From NCBI GenBank assembly GCA_029891345.1, contig CM057009.1:86537916-86601915 (forward strand): a stretch of DNA of 64,000 nucleotides. The letters are read 5' to 3'. Numbering within the stretch: the stretch's first letter is position 1; each line of letters opens with the position of its first letter. Positions 1-12,854 of this stretch are shown here, one piece after another. This DNA is from Dryococelus australis. Taxonomy: Eukaryota > Arthropoda > Insecta > Phasmatodea > Phasmatidae. The notes beneath the pieces are model-generated. The model searched no databases. It was not told the DNA's origin and was given only the letters and a program-made list of their open reading frames with translations. The translations under genes and the position numbers were made by a program.

Positions 1-1552
1 GAGTCTTACCTTGAGATTAAGTATTAATTTATAAATTATTATTTTTTTATTTGTAAGCAATCTCTTTAGGACATACAAATGTTTATGGCAACTTTTGTCT
101 ATATACTTATGTCTAAAATATTCATGTTTAATATTGCGTAATCTTTGATACTGGTAACTGAATGTAAGATCTGACAAATTTTCTGAAATAGTCAAACCAA
201 GTTACTAAAACTTATTTCTTCCCATGAAATTCTTTGTGGATTCATAAGTATTTTAAAGTACTAGCACTGTACACTCAACCAATTATATGTTGCCTTTTTT
301 TTAGTTGCTCTTTGGTTATCATTGACCATGTAAAATTTTCCTTATTGAATTCACATCCCTTTTGTGGGTAACACATGAATTGTGCTGGGTTTGCAGGTTC
401 AAATAGGGCCTGAGAATATACATTTAAAAAAATTGTGGTATTATTGGAAATACTTACAGCAACAAATATCAACTTGAAGGAAACTATAAATATGTGTTCA
501 ACATAGACAAAGTGATGTCACGTCTCGTCTGCAGCATTCACATAGTTTTATTTTTGTTTCTTATGTTTAAAGCTATTCCTTTCATTTTGGTGACTAAGTT
601 TCATTTGTGATTTGCTCTTGTCTTAATCACTTTGTTGTTTGTATTTAAGCTTTGTATTTATCTCATATTGGTGTGTATATTTGGAAGTGGCAGGTGAAGT
701 TCATGCTTAATGCTTTTTTATAGGAGGCTCTGCTCTGGGGTCTTATGTCAAAACTGCAGAACCACGCTCATTACCAGAATGGTATGCAACATCTGCCAGT
801 CTGTTTTCCCCTCTGGATTTATTCTGGCATTATTTGGCTGGGGTCACATAGGAGTGATATGTCTTAACCAATAACACAGACTGGAGATCCTGCTCAGCTG
901 GTATTTAGCCCACCTTTCCCTTTGGAGGAAACATGGCTTATGCCCATTGTAGTACATGCCATATTAGGTGCTGAGCTTATTGTTGTGTTGTAGTTCTCAT
1001 TTGTGTAGTGGTGTGTATTCTTGGATTTCTGATAAACCGGGGTTGTATGATGTGTTATCACATACACATGGATCATTTCTCCCAAAATTCCTCTCTCAGG
1101 TCATTATTCTTTCTTGTCAAGTGCATAGGCAGCTCCTCCAATGATGTGACTAGGTATTGTTGGGATCTCAGGTGGCAACTACTGGAGTAACTTTTCACAT
1201 GTCCCTGAACTTGTTTGCATTTGTATTGTTTATGGAGTCATCACGTGGGACCCAATTCACCTGCTGGCAACCATCCCTTATACCACTAATCGTTAGAATG
1301 CTAGATGGGTTGCAGTGGGATGCACACATGTACCTCTCCCTTTTCCTTTTTCCCTTTGCCTTAGCATGAATGGAGTTAATGGGGCGAAGCCATGGGATGT
1401 GTCTAAAAATGCATCTTCCTTAGGAAAAATCACTCACACCCTTATTTGTATTTATTTTAGGGTGGCAACAGGTGCTCGTGGTGGGAGTGTCCACTCTGAC
1501 CCCAGGAGGGATGTGGGTATCTATGCTTGAATACGTAATTTCACGTCTACTG

Positions 1553-1632
1553 GTCATGACAATCATGAAAAAGAAATGAAATTGAGCAAGTGGTCATGAA
1601 AGCTGTGAAAAAGTAATTAAATTGAGTGGGTT
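1553..1632. repeat. diverged two-unit tandem repeat, 'gtcatgaaa' type
   Basis: Two units of about 40 bp follow each other, each starting GTCATGA and carrying GAAAAAG.AAT.AAATTGAG. Similar 'gtcatgga / gtcaggga / tttgaaaag' wording recurs near 9770-9870, 44680-44760 and 32220-32440, so these may be decayed copies of one dispersed repeat. The family is not identified. Confidence 0.4.
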
Positions 1633-2479
1633 TTTATGAAATTTTCTTTCTCGTACCAGTCGCTAATGTCCACCTTAGTGTCGATTGACATTAATATTTC
1701 ATGCTATGTGGGGAAGGGTGGGACAACATAAATTTTTTTATGACCATGCACCCATACATCAGGTGTTATACACTTGTAGACAATTACATTTGCACACCTA
1801 GAATAGTTGTCATTGTGCCACACATTGTCAGAAATAATTCATGAAAATGTCATGAATTTGGCTCATTGGAAATTAGTAGACACCGTACTGGGATATTATT
1901 TAGGATCAGAGTTCAGGGATGCATGGAAACAATAGCTGCATACAGTACCTAGGCATAGATACATATATACAACATTCATTTTATTAGGTACCACATTATC
2001 ATTAGGTTGCATCTTCAACACATTCTAAATGTCTACTTAGTATCTCAAACTTCTTTTAGAAGGAAAATGGGAAAAATTTGTTAAGTCCAGTTTACATAGA
2101 TTTAGGCTGTGTTTGGAGCCATGGGATGTGTATCATGACAGTGAGTTATTTGTCTTGCTGGCCACCAGAGGCATGCTTCCACAATCCACTCCCATGCACA
2201 CCCTGGGCAAGGAGAGCATAATATCTCTTCATCAACTGTCGTCTACCTTCTCAGAGTTGTAGGGTTTGGCAAGAATGAGAGATCACTGATCTATGATATG
2301 GTTTGGCAGGTAATAACATATCCAACAGCAATAGTACCTATCTTTCTTTTCATTCCTCATGGCATGACTAGTAGTCACCCATTAGTTGGCTGACCGGTGA
2401 CTTCTGTTAGCAGGATCTGGGTAGCTAGCTGTACAAAGTTGTAAGTCATAATAATTTAGATGTATCCCTATTATTGTTA

Positions 2480-2572
2480 CACAAAGTCTCATTAGCCTGT
2501 CTGCTCTTGTGACCTCTATGTTAAGAGCCACCCAAATCTCTTCATTCATTCATTCATTCACTCACTTAATCA
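2480..2572 (+). repeat. 3' fragment of a tRNA-derived SINE
   Basis: The block 'gacctctatgttaagagcca' and the following 'cccaaatct' match the 3' part of the fuller SINE copy at 24722-24981. The tail is a run of TTCA units, typical for a SINE 3' end. Only the 3' part is present; the tRNA-like head is missing. Confidence 0.6.
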
Positions 2573-3495
2573 TGTGTTAGCCCTGGCTCAACACCTTGCC
2601 TGAGCATTCCTAGCCAAGGAGATTTCAAGGGTTGTAACTGTAACAGGTAATGCTGCTCCAGCATTTGTGTACATGCTTGGTAGCTCCTGGCAAAGGAGGT
2701 GACAAATGAAGACACAGGCCAATATGCAAGAACATAGTGCCATACAATTACCACAGTTTAGTGGTATCACTAATCACACATTCTGCCTTGTTTGTGCAAG
2801 AAAAATACATTTTTCTGTTCAATGATGGCACAAGCAGTTTGGAAGTGGCCTTAGTCAGTTAGCTGCCTAACTAGGCAGGCTCTCATAACAATGCAAAACT
2901 TAAGGGGTTCAACCTACACCATGCCTCATTCTTCATTTTCATACTAAATTATTGATATAATCTTGTTACTTTTGCCTTGTATTATAATATGTTTAAAATT
3001 TGTATATCTAGGAATTTTTCTGAATTTGCTTTAAGTCAGTACTAATGCAGTTCTCACTATAAACATTAATTTTATCCTAAATGTGATGTATAATTTTTAT
3101 ATGTAATAATATTAATTTTTTGTTAACTATGTTCTTGCAATGTAATCATTTTTTAATATGTTACTGAATTGTGTATTCTGTATAATAATGTTTCCTTAAT
3201 TTTTTCATGTAATAGTCATAGGCTGAATTTTGAGTTATTTGTGGTGATTTTTGTGCACTTTTATACTTTATGCTTTTCTGGGTACATTTAGTTGGAGTTG
3301 GGTACATATGCAGCATGTATGCAAATTTTTTGTGATACTGAATGGTTTTAAAGAGCATGAAGCTTAACTAGCATGGCTCAATTTGCATGCATAGATTAAT
3401 TATTATAGGTGTATATTTAGTATCTATGTTTATAGTCTCTGTTGTTTATATTATTTATATTTTGTAATACATGTGGATTTTCAAATCATTTTCAG

Positions 3496-3595
3496 GGTTC
3501 CTGCGAAGTAGGAGAGACAAAAGGAAAGAGAAAAAGACAAAAAAGAAAACTGACAATTCTGATAATGTCAGTAATAAAGAGGATAAATCTGAAGG
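3496..3595 (+). CDS. FCHo: FCHo (F-BAR domain only protein), internal exon: basic linker
   Basis: FCHo proteins bind curved membrane through an F-BAR domain and recruit AP-2, eps15 and intersectin at early clathrin-coated pits. This exon opens after 'ttttcag' and closes at 'GAAGG|GTAAG'. It encodes a highly basic linker, FLRSRRDKRKEKKTKKK, followed by an acidic/polar tail (NSDNVSNKEDKSEG). In vertebrate FCHO2 the F-BAR domain is followed by '...FALPG' and then a basic IIKKEKD stretch, and this exon fits that place: its first two bases GG complete a Gly codon, as in LPG. It is 100 bp, phase in 1, phase out 2, and joins in frame with the exon at 27194. Alone it would be weak evidence; with the next two exons it is convincing. 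Confidence 0.72.
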
Positions 3596-6239
3596 GTAAG
3601 AACTTAAGATTGCATAGGTAATAATAGATAAACTTATAACCTTTTTGCAGAGGAATATTTTTTGTGTGTTCAGAATTGATATCAGCAATTTAGTTGAATT
3701 TTCAAATATAAAGCTTTTCAACTTATTCATATATAGTGTTTGTGCCCTCAATAAAAGGTAGTATTGGGCTGAGTCATTTTTATTCCATATTCTGTGTTAC
3801 TGTTAATTAAATATGGTTTGCTAACATTTGTTTCTTTTTTTTTTTTTTTTTTTTTTTTTTCTTCTGTTACTTTTGACTTCTTACTTTTTGTCATTTTAGA
3901 GTTTGCTGTACATGCAGTGTTTAATGTGGTAACACCTCTTCATAGTGATGAGATAGATTGTTTACTGCCACTTTGTAGTGTACAAAAATTAATTTTAATA
4001 CTAAAATTGTTATATAATATTTATAATTAAAAATGTTTTTTTAATTATTTGAATTAAAATGTTTTGACTATATTAAAATAATTAATACTATTTATAGTTT
4101 TGTGTATTAAAAACATTGACTGTATAAACAGATAATCATTGCTGCAAAAAAAATTTGTAGTTTATATGCTGTGTGTTTTTTTTTCTTTATAAATTTTAAG
4201 TTCTAGTTTTGTAGACTGTAGATAATGTGTTACTTCTTTGAATTCTCGCTGAAGCAGAATAAGAAGAGTTACTATAGTTATACATTACAAAGCATTAAGA
4301 GGAGCTAAACTGAAAAAATTAATTTTGGTTATATTTGAATTACAAGAAAGAAACGTTAATAATTTTTTTTTTTTTGTTTTCAAAAAAAAAAAAAGACAAT
4401 TTTTACATCACTATTTCTCATGAAAAGTGTGAATTTTAAAGTGCTCCATTTTACCTTAAATATATTACTCATTCCACATTCCATGTAACATGTGTTTTTT
4501 GACTGTGACAGGTTCTTGCTGCCATTGACATATTGCAGTACTTTGCTAAGGAATTGTCAGGGACAAATCATATTTAAAAAAGATGTGTTGCATTTAACGT
4601 TAAATATGCAACAAAGTCGGAGTGAACATCCCATGCAGACTTACAGCATGTTGATCATTACATTTAGGGATTATCTTTTTTATAGCCATAGAGTAATTAA
4701 AAAGTTAATTCTGTTCAGTGGCTGATAGGAAATTTCAGAATTCAACAGTAAAAAATATGTATTGATCAGCAAAATAAAATGTTTTACAACAAATAAAGAC
4801 AATTATGGAACTAATAAAATTCAAATTACTCTTTTACCCCTAAATTATGGTATGTATACTAGATAATTGTACCATAATAAAGTTACAAATAAGGCAGAAA
4901 ACGTTTTCGCTGTAGAAATGAACCCACCAAGAAAAATCAACGAAATAAAATCAACAAAAATGTTGTTGCTGGTGGATTATGAAATTGTGGCTTATTAGTT
5001 GACCTTGTTTACATATATATTTTAATGGTCCTCCAGAATTAGTATGTTTAAATTGTTTGTTTGTGTTGTTTCCGAAAGACTATATCAACCTGAAGTAGGC
5101 CAGGTCACAAAGTTCATTGTGGGATTCTGATGTCTCACAATACAGTTGTCGTAAAGTGGACAGACATCTTCCTGGAATGTGACAGGTCATAATACTTACG
5201 GTAATGCAGTTGCATAGAATGTAAATATATTTCTGTTCATGAACACTGTATTGTAAGAATCACTACATGGTATGATACAGTTGTGGTCCACACTTGTTGA
5301 CCCAGCACATCAGTCCTGCTGTCAACCAATACAGAATAAAATACAAACTCCGCATATGAAAATATTTATCCTTTAGATCAAGCTCTGGGACTCAACGAGT
5401 TGTCATTGAGGCAAGTAATTGTAGAAGTAGTACAAGAGTTACGAAAATAATGGAACACTTTGACTCGTAAATGATTGTCATGAGAAATAGTGAAGGCGTC
5501 CGGAGGTGCTGCTCATTTACTTGCCTCCCACTCCCATATATTTCCGGCTGCTTGTAGGGTGGGCAGCAGGTACAAAGAACCATGATTGCTGTATGCTAAA
5601 CACTTTATGGAAATTTTTATTTTAACACAAGCAGTTGTGTGGATAAAGAGTACAGTTAGGCATTACATATTGAATCTACTACCTTTGCTGTGCATGAATC
5701 TGTTTACGTGTTACACATCTCTAAAAAGAACACAAATACCAAGGTGCACAGCAACAGACAGCACATGGAATAGCAAATGCAAATAAACACAGGTAGTACA
5801 CGCATTTGAATATACAGGAAATAAAAAAATTCTTTTCTCTTTTTCTTAGCAAAATTAATTTTTGAAATTTTTATGAGGTAAATATGTTGGTATAGTCTGG
5901 AGTATGGCTCTGCTAGTACTGCAATAATTTCATATATTAAAGTTGGAATGTTATGAAGATATTCAGCAGGAGCGCCATTCATTGCAATTAAAAGGCACAT
6001 GCATCTGAGAAATTCTGAATTTAATAAACAGGCACACAGTATGGTGTTCAGCCCTATATTTCCCTTAACATGTAGTAGTTACCCAGTGTGATTTTACCAC
6101 TATTTTAGTGTGTATCTATCAGTGTTGCATTGCAATAATACTTTATCCACTGACGCATGATGCGCTCTGGACATATGCAACCATGACTGTGTCTCATCTG
6201 TGCATATCTACCAGAGTGTCTACAAGTTACATCCCTTGT

Positions 6240-8110
6240 TGCGGAGAATAATATACACACACCAGTATTGTACTGTTCACCGCAGTCTGAGAGCCATGCC
6301 AACCCCCCTTCAGAGAAGATAAGTGTACCAGCGGCTGAGCGGTTGAAACCAACCCGTACTGTCAAGGAGTTCAAGGGAACGCTGATGGATAGGGCCACCT
6401 GCCATGCTCAAGCCACCAGCAGATGTCATGGCAGACAACCTTTGGCTCCGCCTCTAGTGACGTCTTGATTCACACCCTGTAGCCCAGGCGAGGGCGAGCC
6501 GGCCGATATTTATACCTGAGTGCGGCCCAGAAATGCCAGTTGTTTGTCAGCTCTTCTAAGAGCCTCGCAGCCTCAGCAGCTCGCTCCACAACTTCATATG
6601 CTGGAGCTCTCTGACAGATCTTCGGCTTCCAGACAACTCCGAAGCTCTTCAGTGCTAACGCAATGGTCTTAGACCTTCCATAAGATCTCCTCTTGCAGAC
6701 CTTAAAGAAGTCATCAACCTCCCTTGTCGCATACCCTTGGTAACGGCAACCCCCACAACCTTCAGGAAGTGGGCCCCCAAGTCCCTTCAGGACATGGATA
6801 AAGAGTAGATAAGGAAAGTTAACAGCTACCTAGATGAATCTGCCATACCCAGTTAGAACCAGGTTCCTTTCACCTGACATTTGCTTATTTACACTTCTGT
6901 TCAGCTCAAGGTAGTTAGGAGGTAGTAAGGGCCTCCGTGTCTATTCCTCTCAGGAATAAAACAAGTGTCCTCTCTTACTTTGACTTTCCTTTCCTTAGGT
7001 GAATGTGTACTTCCCTGTAAACACCTAGCCCAAAACAGTGAAGCAGGAGACTAGGTTTTACCAACTGATTTACCGCCCTAGTGTAGGACTGCGAGCTCCA
7101 CATCAGGGACTCATACGTTGTATAATCACATGCTCTACGGCCACCTGTTCTGTACACCTAGGTGTATTAAACGGCAGGATCACAACTATTAGAAAGACAA
7201 CTCACAATGAGGCTAGACAGCCAGGCCAGTTTGTAGTCCGTCCACCACACCATTGAGTTGCCAGACGGGATATTTGACTGGTTCTGGATGCCTGTCCGCC
7301 TTTGGGCCCACACCCACAGTTGTTGTTGGGCGACTCAAAAGAAACCCTCCCTCCAACCACAACACCGTTTGTTATGCCAGTTGGGGTAAGGGTACGGCTC
7401 CACGTCGGCTCGGCTGCGTCTGTGGCCGAACACTACTAGCCAGGGACCGTTCGTCGCCTGCTCCCCTTGTGTGGCTGGTAGTAGCACCCCTCCATGCCTT
7501 ACACCAAAAGGAGTGGTAAGGATTTGCAGGAGAGAAAGGCAGCGGCCACCTACAAGTCTACCTGGGGCTGCACCCAATCCATTAAGGCACTCTGCCACGA
7601 TAACCCCTGGGACCGAGCTCACGCTGCCCACCTGCTGGAGGGTCCTTACCTCCCAGCTCTCTCCCCTTCTCTACTTTCAGCCCTGAGGAAGGAGCCTGGG
7701 ACATCCCATCCAATGGTAGCAGCCATCCGCCGAGGGTGAGAAGGTTTCTCTAGGCATTTCCTGCCCCTGGCTCCGGGTGAACCAAAGTTCCAGCCCAGTC
7801 AAGGCCTTCACCAGCAGTTCCAGTCATCGCAGCATCTTCGAGACACCCAATTCCACCGGCTCTTCTAGCTGCTGTTACCCGCCTGCACGACCAGGATAAT
7901 AGTCCAGCCAAACCAGCACCGGTACACATTACATTGTGACCACTAGTCACAATGCCTGACGTGTCGCTCAACCAGTACTTGACTTTGTGCCCAGGCGACG
8001 TGACCCACTCTATTTACTGGTCCGGCCCCAGCCTACAAGTTAATCTAAACACCACCATTAACCCCGTGTGTGACAGACCTGCACACTAAAAACTCTCTTC
8101 AACCTTGATG
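6240..8110. other. GC-rich island with core-promoter-like motifs, unidentified
   Basis: About 1.9 kb is much richer in G+C and CpG than its surroundings. Reading the + strand: 'gatatttatacctg' near 6507 looks like a TATA box, followed by a possible start site and a 5'-leader-like stretch; AATAAA occurs near 6955; 'tccttag|gtgaatgtg' lies near 6998. Overlapping short ORFs on + (7253-7519, 7494-7739) include a segment WGCTQSIKALCHDNPWDRAH, but I cannot place them in any family. It could be the long terminal repeat and leader of an unrecognised retroelement, or a promoter. No second copy was found in the window. Confidence 0.3.
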
Positions 8111-10690
8111 TATATTCTGCCTGTTTCCGAACTAGTCATGCATCACCACATTCTAATTATAAATATGGTAGCACTATTTCACTGATGCGTTATTTCCATT
8201 ACCCAGGTCCACACTAAGACTAACTGTTGCCAGCCTTACTATAACACACTACAGTATATCCCTTTTAATATGCTGTTCATGGTAAAGTCAGCACTTTTAA
8301 GGCTTTGGTAAAGAGCTCCTTTCAGGTAATTTGTACCCTTTTACCAACAGTTAATATAAAAATTATAATGGATTCATAAATAAAATGTATTCATATTGTA
8401 ACTCTCAAAAGTTAATGTCTGAGGCCACAACATAATCACATTTTTTGGGTATTATGCCTACTGGGATGCCATTAAAAAGTGCTCACTTTATCATGAATAG
8501 CATATATTACATATTCCTCTTTTTAGTAGTTGTTATTAAAATAGCTCACATTGTTACCCTTTTATCACCACCTGTTTAATTTGGTGGTGGAGAAGTAATC
8601 ACTTTGGTAACTCAAATATTTTTATACATATAATTTTGATCACTACCATTTGTACACCTATCAACCTCCCTGTTTATTAAATTTAACGTATGTCTCTATT
8701 TATGTCACTGTCCCATCCTATGTGAGTCTCATTTTCAAAACCTGTAAACCATTCAACACTCTCCTAGCTGTATCTGTTGAGCCCTCACAAATAGGTTTTT
8801 ATTCATGCTGAGTGTTTTGCATATTGTAGTAATACCCGTTCCGGCTTCATAATAGCTCTACTCTTATGCTCCTCAGATTGTTACCATTAACTATACAGTA
8901 GGGGTTTCTACTTAAGGGTGACGTACGCCAAATTACAGAGCAAATAATGAGTGTATACTATAAAACACTTTAATGTAACTTCTACTCTTTCTGACATACA
9001 ACAATGACAATTACAAAATAACTAGAAATGCAATACAATAAGAATAAACACTCGATAAGCTTTACATTAAGGGGATACAAGATGCTATAATTCCAAGACA
9101 ATTACGTTATAAATTTTTATGATTACAAGTTACGTCTATCCAGAGATCAACCATACTTCGAATTGCCTATCTTTACCACGTTAATACAAGATAATTACGG
9201 GAACTCAATGGGGGCATACCACCCTACTGCTTGCGAGGTTATGCTCACTCTTAAATAGCTGTGCTGGACGTAGATAGGCAGGATCTCCCCGGACCTATGT
9301 TGTCTGCTGTCACACATGCAGCTCAGGCACAGACGTGGAGACCCTGACTTCTCGCCGCCACTTTGGCGGGGGGGCAGGGAGCGAGCACGACACTTAAATA
9401 CTCTTCCTGGAGTAGGTCACTTGTTATTGTTAGTAAAACAGGGACCCGCCAGGGAATCTATAGTTCATCCAGGGTAGCCTTATCATGTGCGGGCCCCTAT
9501 GCTCGTAACAATATTTTAGTTGTTATCTGGTTAGCTGGAACATGTTGCTGTCAGCTGTGCTCTTGGACTCTTTTAGATGGGTTTTATTTCATCGTAACAC
9601 ACTGCCACATGCATTCCTTATTATGTATTACCAGGGAGTATCAAGTTTCTTTGTGACTGTATTTGGTTGTCAGTTTTCATGCTTGCTTTTTTTTTTATCC
9701 CTACATTGACTTCCTCCTTGAACTAACTTACTAATTTCAGAGCTGTCTTGCCATGTTGCAAGGTTGCTGCTAACGTAGAAAGTCAGGGAAGTTTAGAGAA
9801 ATGAAAATTGGTTATGGAAAGTCAGGGAAATGCAGTTATGGTCATGGAAGTTCAAGTATAATCCATGGAGATTATTTTCTTGTGTCACAAAAATCCTGAA
9901 AGTGGAAATAAAAAATTTATTTATGTTATGTATTGAATGGAGTATAATTGTTATAGTAGTATGATGCCAGGAATTATTGGGTCATTCTTGTAAGTAGTAA
10001 TGTGAATGATGTACAATAATATTTGGCAGCAGGTATGCCTTTAGGTAGAATAGATATAGTAAATTTGGCTGTTACACGCCATCATTCACAATCAAAGTAG
10101 CCAGTGCAAAAAAGTTAAAATTTGTGGCATTTGTAAACTTCAGGTTACTAATGCATTTGTTATTGTTTGTGCAATAATCTCCAGTTAACAATGCATTGTC
10201 TAAGGTTTGCCAAGTGTATACCTTCAAATGAAATAAATTACACAAGAGGCATATTTAATCATAACAGAAAAATATTACTGCAAGAAAGAGCTGGAATACA
10301 TATCAGAAGCTCGGGGGAAAAAGAGAGAATGTGAAAAATTGTATTTTGGCCAACTGTGTTTAAAGTTGGTGAGTGCTCTCAAGGCAAAAAGGGTGAATAT
10401 TTGAATTAGTAACTAAACACTAGTACCTTGAGTAATTTATTATAATTTGTTTCATCACACATATGTTGTAAATATGAGTACATATTTTGAATGTAACTTA
10501 ATGTAATGTAAATTTACTTGTACAGAGGCAATTGACTACACAAATGTTAATCGTGTCCGTTAAGCCTGTGGTAGTCGTAAATAATTGCTCTCTAATATCC
10601 AGTCAGGAAGATACTCTTCATTATCTCATGCCTATTCTGAAAATGAGAATATACATTTATAATGAAATAAAAACAGAAAAAAATGTTAAT
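8111..10690. other. intronic DNA without recognised genes
   Basis: A second modest GC-rich patch lies at 9240-9500. At 9770-9870 is a decayed repeat of the 'gtcagggaa / ggtcatgga' type that reappears near 44680. No convincing ORF or RNA gene is seen. Confidence 0.35.
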
Positions 10691-11640
10691 CATACAACTG
10701 CACAAAAGTGAATAATGAAGCTCTGCTTAGTTTGAAGACTACTATATCATCAGCTGCATCCTCAAACTCTGCAACATTGCTTGTACCACCATCACTTTGC
10801 TTTTTCCAACACACCTTTGTACGGCATTGTGATAAAAGCTACGAGGTCTTTGAGGTCATGTGGTTTAATTTCTGTGAGTTTGAAAGGACTATGGTACTTT
10901 GGTGGAAAATCAACTGTGCTGAGTTTGAAGAGATGTTCATTGTATGTAGTTCTCCTGCCTTTTTGCAGCTTGACTATGGCTCGAACAGATGTCGGGTAGG
11001 AAAAGTGTATTTCAAAATGTGTCTTGAGGTCCTTTGAAATTGCGAAGATTGTTGAAATACACCAAAGTGTTTAATCATGTCCTTAGTTACAAAAATGACT
11101 TGAAACCGGTTGTTTCTTCTGGTATTTTTTATGAAATGTATGTAATGATCTTTTGTAAACATCTCACAGTGCATGATTTTAAGCTTTATGTGCCCAAAGT
11201 CCCTGTCACACACCACCATTGAATGTCCTCAGATCAGAAAAACATAACAAATACTTTTGAACCAGCCAGTATGAATCAGATGTAGGTACCCGAAGACAAC
11301 AATAATATTTTTTATTTTTCCCTGGGCAATTGATGCTAAAAACAATTATCGATTTGACACTTTTATCTACAAAATATTTAAGGTGGTAACTGATGAAGCT
11401 GGCTTTCTCACAAGAACCATGTTTGCTGACAGTTTTGTTCCACATGTATATAGTGAACTCCAAAATTATAGTTCCACATTTTTTATTTGAAATATTATAT
11501 ATTATATGTCAGTTCTGGAGTTGGTAAAGCCTGTTGTAGGTAAATAGCAATCACGGAAAGACTGTTATCCTCATTCCGTGCGTAGCTCTTCTTCATGTCT
11601 TTGGTGACTTGCTCTTTAGCAGTGAAATGAAATATTGACA
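10690..11640 (-). pseudogene. decayed transposase-like gene with NCPGKNK / DRDFG motifs
   Basis: On the minus strand, two reading frames give consecutive parts of one protein. One (about 11463-11206) has WNKTVSKHGSCEKA, then SIIVFSINCPGKNKKYYCCL. The other (about 11219-10974) has CDRDFGHIKLKI and NNRFQVIFVTKDM. Arthropod genomes carry many uncharacterised transposon proteins with the order 'LPTP..T', 'WDETVAKRG..EV.S', 'FSDNCPGQNKN', 'DRDFG.IE', and this copy follows that order. The acidic residue of the usual SDNC motif reads SINC here. Upstream, near 11500-11620, decayed pieces reading LQQALPTPELTYN fit the same protein. It is frameshifted and has stops, so it is not functional. I cannot name the superfamily. 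Confidence 0.5.
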
Positions 11641-12852
11641 CATCTGCCGCTTCATAAAAGGGTTGATTGTGTCCTCTGATCTACCATTTTTCTTAACCAT
11701 CATGAAGCACGAGCAACAATATATTTACATTCTAAAGTTAAAATTTGTTGGTTTCAAGAAAGAGCACAGGTGTTTTGTTAATTTAATAAGTCAACAAATA
11801 AATTATTTCATATCAGTGGCCAACAAAAGTGATCTTAGTGAAGTAATTGTCCAAGACTCACTCCGTGTGTTTTGTAAATAATTTTTTTGAAACTTATTAG
11901 AATATTTTAAATGCATAAGGACTTAAAAATAATACCTTTCTCTACCCTAGTTATTTTTCTGTATATAACTGCATGTAGTCTGGATCTAGCCAGTACCCCC
12001 CAGTGACATCACGACATGCAGGTAGAAAAACAGCTCCTTGGCAGTGTGAAACCCCTGCCTCCCATCCTCCTCTCACTCCCTTTCATCCTCAACCCCATTC
12101 TCCATTCCTTTTACATAAACAAGTTGACTGTGCCCTGCTGGGTTGGTTTTTAGTAAGGAGGAGGGAAGGGAGGTAAGCTACACGCTGGTGATTCGATAAA
12201 GCGACACATGGCTGAACTATTTGGATGAACTCCTCCACAAAATATGTGAGTTTGGTAACAAAGAATTTGTATCATAAGTGTATAAAAACTAACAAACGAG
12301 GTTCATAAAACAAGGCTGAAATAAAATGTTGTACTGGTTTTGTACAAATTTTTATAATTTCAATAGAGTTCGTTTGAATTCTCTGTATTTGAAAACAGCC
12401 TAATCATACATCACACTCTTTGAAAAATCAGGTACTTACGTTTTGACAATGCTAACAAAACAATTGATTGTGCCGTGATTTAAAGGTTTTACATTAAAGG
12501 TGCCTCTCACTTTACTAAGATTTTTTGTGGATACGCAATTGAGTTTAAATGTTTGTGCTGACACACGGCAAGATGTAAAATCAGTGAATAATTCAAACAC
12601 TTTCCCTAAAAACACCTGTATTAAATATAGTGTGTAATAAATTTAAATCAGTTCAAAACTGAATTACGCCTTAGATACATTTGACCTAGCGAAGCTGAGC
12701 AGAAATATTATTGGACATTATACCAGTATTTGATCACAAAAGTCTATGACATTCAATTCAGTTCTCTGCTGAATGAAAAAATACACAATGAAAATATTTA
12801 ATGCAAAATTCAACACTCCGCTCAATACTTCTGTTCTATCACAAATTTTTAA
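11641..12852. other. intronic DNA without recognised genes
   Basis: AT-rich DNA with a pyrimidine-rich patch at 12050-12120 (CCTCCC / CTCACT runs). No gene, RNA or repeat end could be identified. Confidence 0.35.
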
Positions 12853-12854
12853 TA

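Larger units (their letters stand above)
1..3495. other. upstream intron or intergenic DNA of FCHo, no exon recognised
   Basis: AT-rich DNA before the first FCHo exon in view. Because that exon is internal (it opens with a 3' splice site), this stretch is probably intron. Short ORFs around 900-1530 show no protein family I know. It holds a short tandem repeat near 1553 and a SINE remnant near 2500, listed separately. No F-BAR exon was found here. Confidence 0.45.

Noticed and set aside
723-780. An 'ag|gaggctctg ... aatg|gtatgc' segment read as a possible upstream FCHo exon.
   Set aside because: The peptide (EALLWGLMSKLQNHAHYQN) does not resemble the F-BAR domain and the splice sites are poor.
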